Source of the DNA: Acidobacteriaceae bacterium
GTDB taxonomy: Bacteria; Acidobacteriota; Terriglobia; Terriglobales; Acidobacteriaceae
DNA length: 6,756 bases
Assembly: GCA_009781125.1 (NCBI GenBank)
Contig: WQYS01000131.1
Coordinates: 1 to 6,756, forward strand
Reading direction: 5' to 3'
Shown here: one piece after another, positions 4,551 to 6,756 of the stretch
Layout of the letters: the number at the start of each line of letters is the position of its first letter
Position numbering within the stretch: the stretch's first letter is position 1
The notes under the pieces: model-generated
What the model was told of the DNA's origin: nothing
Database searches by the model: none
Seen by the model: only the letters and a program-made list of their open reading frames with translations
Position numbers and translations under genes: made by a program

Positions 4551-6659
4551 TCAATGGTCGCGGCGGTTCAGGTTCACGCTGACGATCTTGGAGACGCCCG
4601 GCTCCTGCATGGTGACACCGTAGATGACGTCGGCCTGCGCCATGGTGCGCTTGCTGTGCGTGATGACGACGAACTGCGTGTTCTCGCTCATCTCGGCGAT
4701 CAGCTTGGCGAAGCGGCCCACGTTGGTCTCGTCCAGCGGCGCGTCCACCTCGTCGAGAATGCAGAACGGAGCGGGCTGGTACTGGAAGATGCCGACCAGC
4801 AGCGCCAGCGCCGTCAAGGCCTTCTCGCCGCCCGAGAGCAGCAGAATGTTTTGCAGCTTCTTGCCCGGAGGCGAGGCCACGATATCGATGCCACTCTCTG
4901 CTGCGTTCTCCTGATCGGTCAGCTTCATGAAGGCCTGGCCGCCGCCGAAGAGCTTGGCAAAGGTGACGGAGAAGTTCTCGTTGATGGCTGCAAAGGCTTC
5001 GTCGAACTTCTGGCGCGAGATCTCGTCGATCTCCTTGATCGAGGCCTGCGTGTTCTCGATTGACTCCAGCAGGTCTTTGCGCTGGGTTTCATAGACGGCG
5101 TGGCGTCCGGAGACCTCCTGGTACTCTTCGAGCGCCATCATGTTGACCGGCCCCATCGATTCCAGCCGCTGCTTCAGCGCGCGCGCCTGCTCCTCTTCCT
5201 GATGCAGTTCGTCGCCCGCGATGCGCGCGATCTCGCTGTCTGCGCGCAACGCGGCGGCCTCAACGGCCAGATCGTCCAGGCAGGTCGACTCGATGTGCTC
5301 GATATCGGAGGTCAGCTTTGCCTGACGCGCCGCCAGAGCAGCCCGCTCCTCGCGCAGGGCCTCCGTCTCATGACGCAGCCCGCGCAGCCTCTGATCCAGC
5401 TCTTCGAGCGCTGCGCGCAGCGCCGCCGCCTCTTCGGTCAACTGCGCTCCGGTTGCCAGCGCCTGCGCGCGCGTCTCGGCAAGCTGACTGTGCTGCGCCG
5501 CCAGCGTGGCCGTCTCTTCTTCGCGCCGCAGCTTCTCCGCGCTCGCCGTGGCAAGCTGCTGTTCGAGCTGCTGCATGCGCTGATTCTGCGTGTTGAGCAG
5601 GCGCTCGGTCTGATCGAAGCCGGCCTGCGCGTTGCGCCGCCGCTCTTCAAATCCTGCCAGTGACACGGCTGCCTGCGCTGCTTGCTGCTGTAGCTCCTCG
5701 CGGCGACTGCGAAGCTGGGGCAACTGCTGCTGCAACTCGGCAAGCTGGTTGTCGAGCGTAGTGCGTTCTTCCTCGAAGGCCGACGCCTCCTGCTGCTTGC
5801 GCGAGATCAGCTCCGTCTTCTGGCCCGACGCCTCGCGGTTGCGATCCGTGGCCTGCGACCACTCCTGAAGTCTGCGCTCGATGCGCACGGTCTCCGACTC
5901 CATCTGCCGCAGCGCGGCTCCGGAGTTGGCGGCCTCGCGTTCGGCCTCGTGCCGCTGCTGAACCCGGCTTTCAATGGTCTCGTTCAGGTCCACCATCTGC
6001 CGCTGAAGCAGCGCCGTGCTGAAGTCCGCCTGAGTCAGGGCCTGTTCCGTCTGCTCGATCTTCTGCTGCACCTCGGCCAGCTCGCGCTTCAATGCCAGCG
6101 GCCCCTGCGCGCGCGGACGTCCGCCGGTCACGGTCACGTTGTGGAAGGTCTCTCCGGTGGGCGAGAGGAAGAAGGCGTGCGGGTTCGACAGCGCCAGCGT
6201 CCGCGCCGTGTAGGAGTCGGGCGCGACATAGCCGTCGCGCAGCTTGGGCAGAATGACTTCCAGTGATTTGCCGAAGCCGTCCAGCACGCGCACGCAATCG
6301 CGCAGCGCTACTACGCCTTCGATGTTGGTGATGCTGCTGCGGGCTTCGCTCTCCAGGTTCTCAGCAAAGGCGAAGTTCGCCTGCGCGTCGTTGGGATGAA
6401 CCATAAAGGTCGCGCGTCCGGCCACGTCGGTCTGCAACAGGCGCACACCTTGATCGGCGGCGTCCCAGCTCTTTACGACGATATAGTTCAGCTCGTCGCG
6501 CAGAAACTCATCGACTACGCTCTCGTACTGGCCGTCCACTTCAAGGAAGTCCGCCAGCGTGCCGATGGGAGCCATGTTGTCGTGCTCGCGCGGCGCGGCC
6601 TTGAAGATGTTGCGCACGGTCTCGGTGGAGTAGCTGTGATCGCGGATCAGCCATTCTAG
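4551..6659 (-). CDS. smc: SMC chromosome-segregation protein, hinge to C-terminal head only
   Basis: This is the C-terminal half of an SMC ATPase, the ring-forming condensin subunit that works with ScpA and ScpB. Counting from GTG 6615-6617: the hinge is about 12-175 (GTLADFLEVDGQYESVVDEF near 19-38, and TVTGG at 162-166), a Gln/Glu/Ala-rich coiled coil runs about 176-485, then GPVNMMALEEY (489-499) and the C-terminal head. The head has signature LLSGGEKALTALALL (593-607), Walker B FCILDEVDAPLDE (618-630), and the switch histidine VVITHSK (650-656). All C-head motifs are intact. The expected N-terminal half with Walker A and the first coiled coil, about 500 residues, is absent. The homologous-looking IRDHSYSTETVRNIF lies upstream of that GTG, but the frame hits TAG at 6660-6662. 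It may be a disrupted gene, a gene split by insertion, or an assembly join. No convincing ribosome-binding site precedes GTG 6617 or ATG 6575. Its stop lies 7 bp from the folE stop. Confidence 0.9.
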   Translation of the reverse strand, partial: LEWLIRDHSYSTETVRNIFKAAPREHDNMAPIGTLADFLEVDGQYESVVDEFLRDELNYIVVKSWDAADQGVRLLQTDVAGRATFMVHPNDAQANFAFAENLESEARSSITNIEGVVALRDCVRVLDGFGKSLEVILPKLRDGYVAPDSYTARTLALSNPHAFFLSPTGETFHNVTVTGGRPRAQGPLALKRELAEVQQKIEQTEQALTQADFSTALLQRQMVDLNETIESRVQQRHEAEREAANSGAALRQMESETVRIERRLQEWSQATDRNREASGQKTELISRKQQEASAFEEERTTLDNQLAELQQQLPQLRSRREELQQQAAQAAVSLAGFEERRRNAQAGFDQTERLLNTQNQRMQQLEQQLATASAEKLRREEETATLAAQHSQLAETRAQALATGAQLTEEAAALRAALEELDQRLRGLRHETEALREERAALAARQAKLTSDIEHIESTCLDDLAVEAAALRADSEIARIAGDELHQEEEQARALKQRLESMGPVNMMALEEYQEVSGRHAVYETQRKDLLESIENTQASIKEIDEISRQKFDEAFAAINENFSVTFAKLFGGGQAFMKLTDQENAAESGIDIVASPPGKKLQNILLLSGGEKALTALALLVGIFQYQPAPFCILDEVDAPLDETNVGRFAKLIAEMSENTQFVVITHSKRTMAQADVIYGVTMQEPGVSKIVSVNLNRRDH

Positions 6660-6756
6660 CTAGCTTGTATGACCATCGAGCGATGCGCTTTCACCGCGAA
6701 GCGTATCGCCATCCTGCTAGCTCTCCGACGCTTCCTTGGGCTTCGTGTCCAGATTG
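6660..6756. other. Right-edge segment that does not continue SMC
   Basis: In the SMC frame on the minus strand there are stops at 6660-6662 and 6717-6719, and neither other minus frame reads as SMC coiled coil. The residues before the second stop, NLDTKPKEASES, could be the tail of another minus-strand gene, but twelve residues cannot identify it. Two GCTAGC sites (6659-6664 and 6716-6721) frame a 30-nt imperfect hairpin (6680-6709: 11-bp stem with one G-T pair, loop TCACCGCG). No T-run follows on either side. Confidence 0.4.

Noticed and set aside
5100..5663. 187-codon open frame on the + strand across the SMC coiled coil
   Set aside because: It is the mirror of GC-rich coiled-coil coding sequence; it is Arg/Leu-rich with no motif and lies wholly inside smc.
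6680..6709. Hairpin as a Rho-independent terminator for an upstream minus-strand gene
   Set aside because: The stem has a mismatch and an 8-nt loop, and no T-run follows on either strand.
6669..6756. Open frame on the + strand from ATG 6669 to the right edge (29 codons, starting MTIERCAFTAK)
   Set aside because: No Shine-Dalgarno, no recognisable motif, and it is too short to judge; it falls in the unexplained edge segment.

Overview
This 6.8 kb, GC-rich stretch has short intergenic gaps. It looks like part of an acidobacterial chromosome (class Terriglobia, relatives of Terriglobus, Granulicella or Edaphobacter). That placement is an inference from the protein style, the gene mix and the repeat type; no rRNA or marker was available to test it. 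Both ends cut through genes, so this may be a whole metagenomic contig.

Layout, left to right. (1) The C-terminal 70 codons of a bacilliredoxin-family (BrxA/BrxB) protein, + strand. (2) A 321-residue AAA+ regulator resembling sigma-54 activators with a Fis-type HTH. It has lost the GAFTGA loop, the Walker B glutamate and both usual arginine-finger positions. (3) A 177-bp nested inverted repeat between two convergent genes, built from four small hairpins with TTTA/TAAA loops. Its outer hairpins carry GTAG on their 5' side, as in REP/REPIN elements. (4) A minus-strand TlpA/ResA-type thioredoxin lipoprotein. (5) Divergent from it, a family 2 glycosyltransferase with C-terminal membrane segments. 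(6) A compact pterin operon: two tandem 6-pyruvoyl-tetrahydropterin synthase (PTPS) paralogues overlapping by 4 bp, then GTP cyclohydrolase I (folE). (7) Convergent with folE, the hinge, second coiled coil and C-terminal ATPase head of an SMC protein. Its open frame stops just before the hinge, where the N-terminal half should follow. (8) About 95 bp at the right edge that do not continue SMC.

FolE turns GTP into 7,8-dihydroneopterin triphosphate, and PTPS turns that into 6-pyruvoyl-tetrahydropterin. Both PTPS copies have the C-x5-HGH spacing of the animal tetrahydrobiopterin enzyme, not the C-x3-HGH spacing of E. coli QueD, so the operon looks like a biopterin-type pathway rather than a queuosine one. 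The second copy keeps the full animal-like active site; the first differs at the C-terminal pterin-binding end. The bacilliredoxin and TlpA proteins are both thiol-redox proteins, but nothing visible ties them to each other or to the regulator.

The points most worth a second look are the nested repeat with a compensatory base-pair swap, the degenerate sigma-54-type AAA+ protein, the tandem PTPS pair, and the abrupt loss of SMC homology at the right edge.
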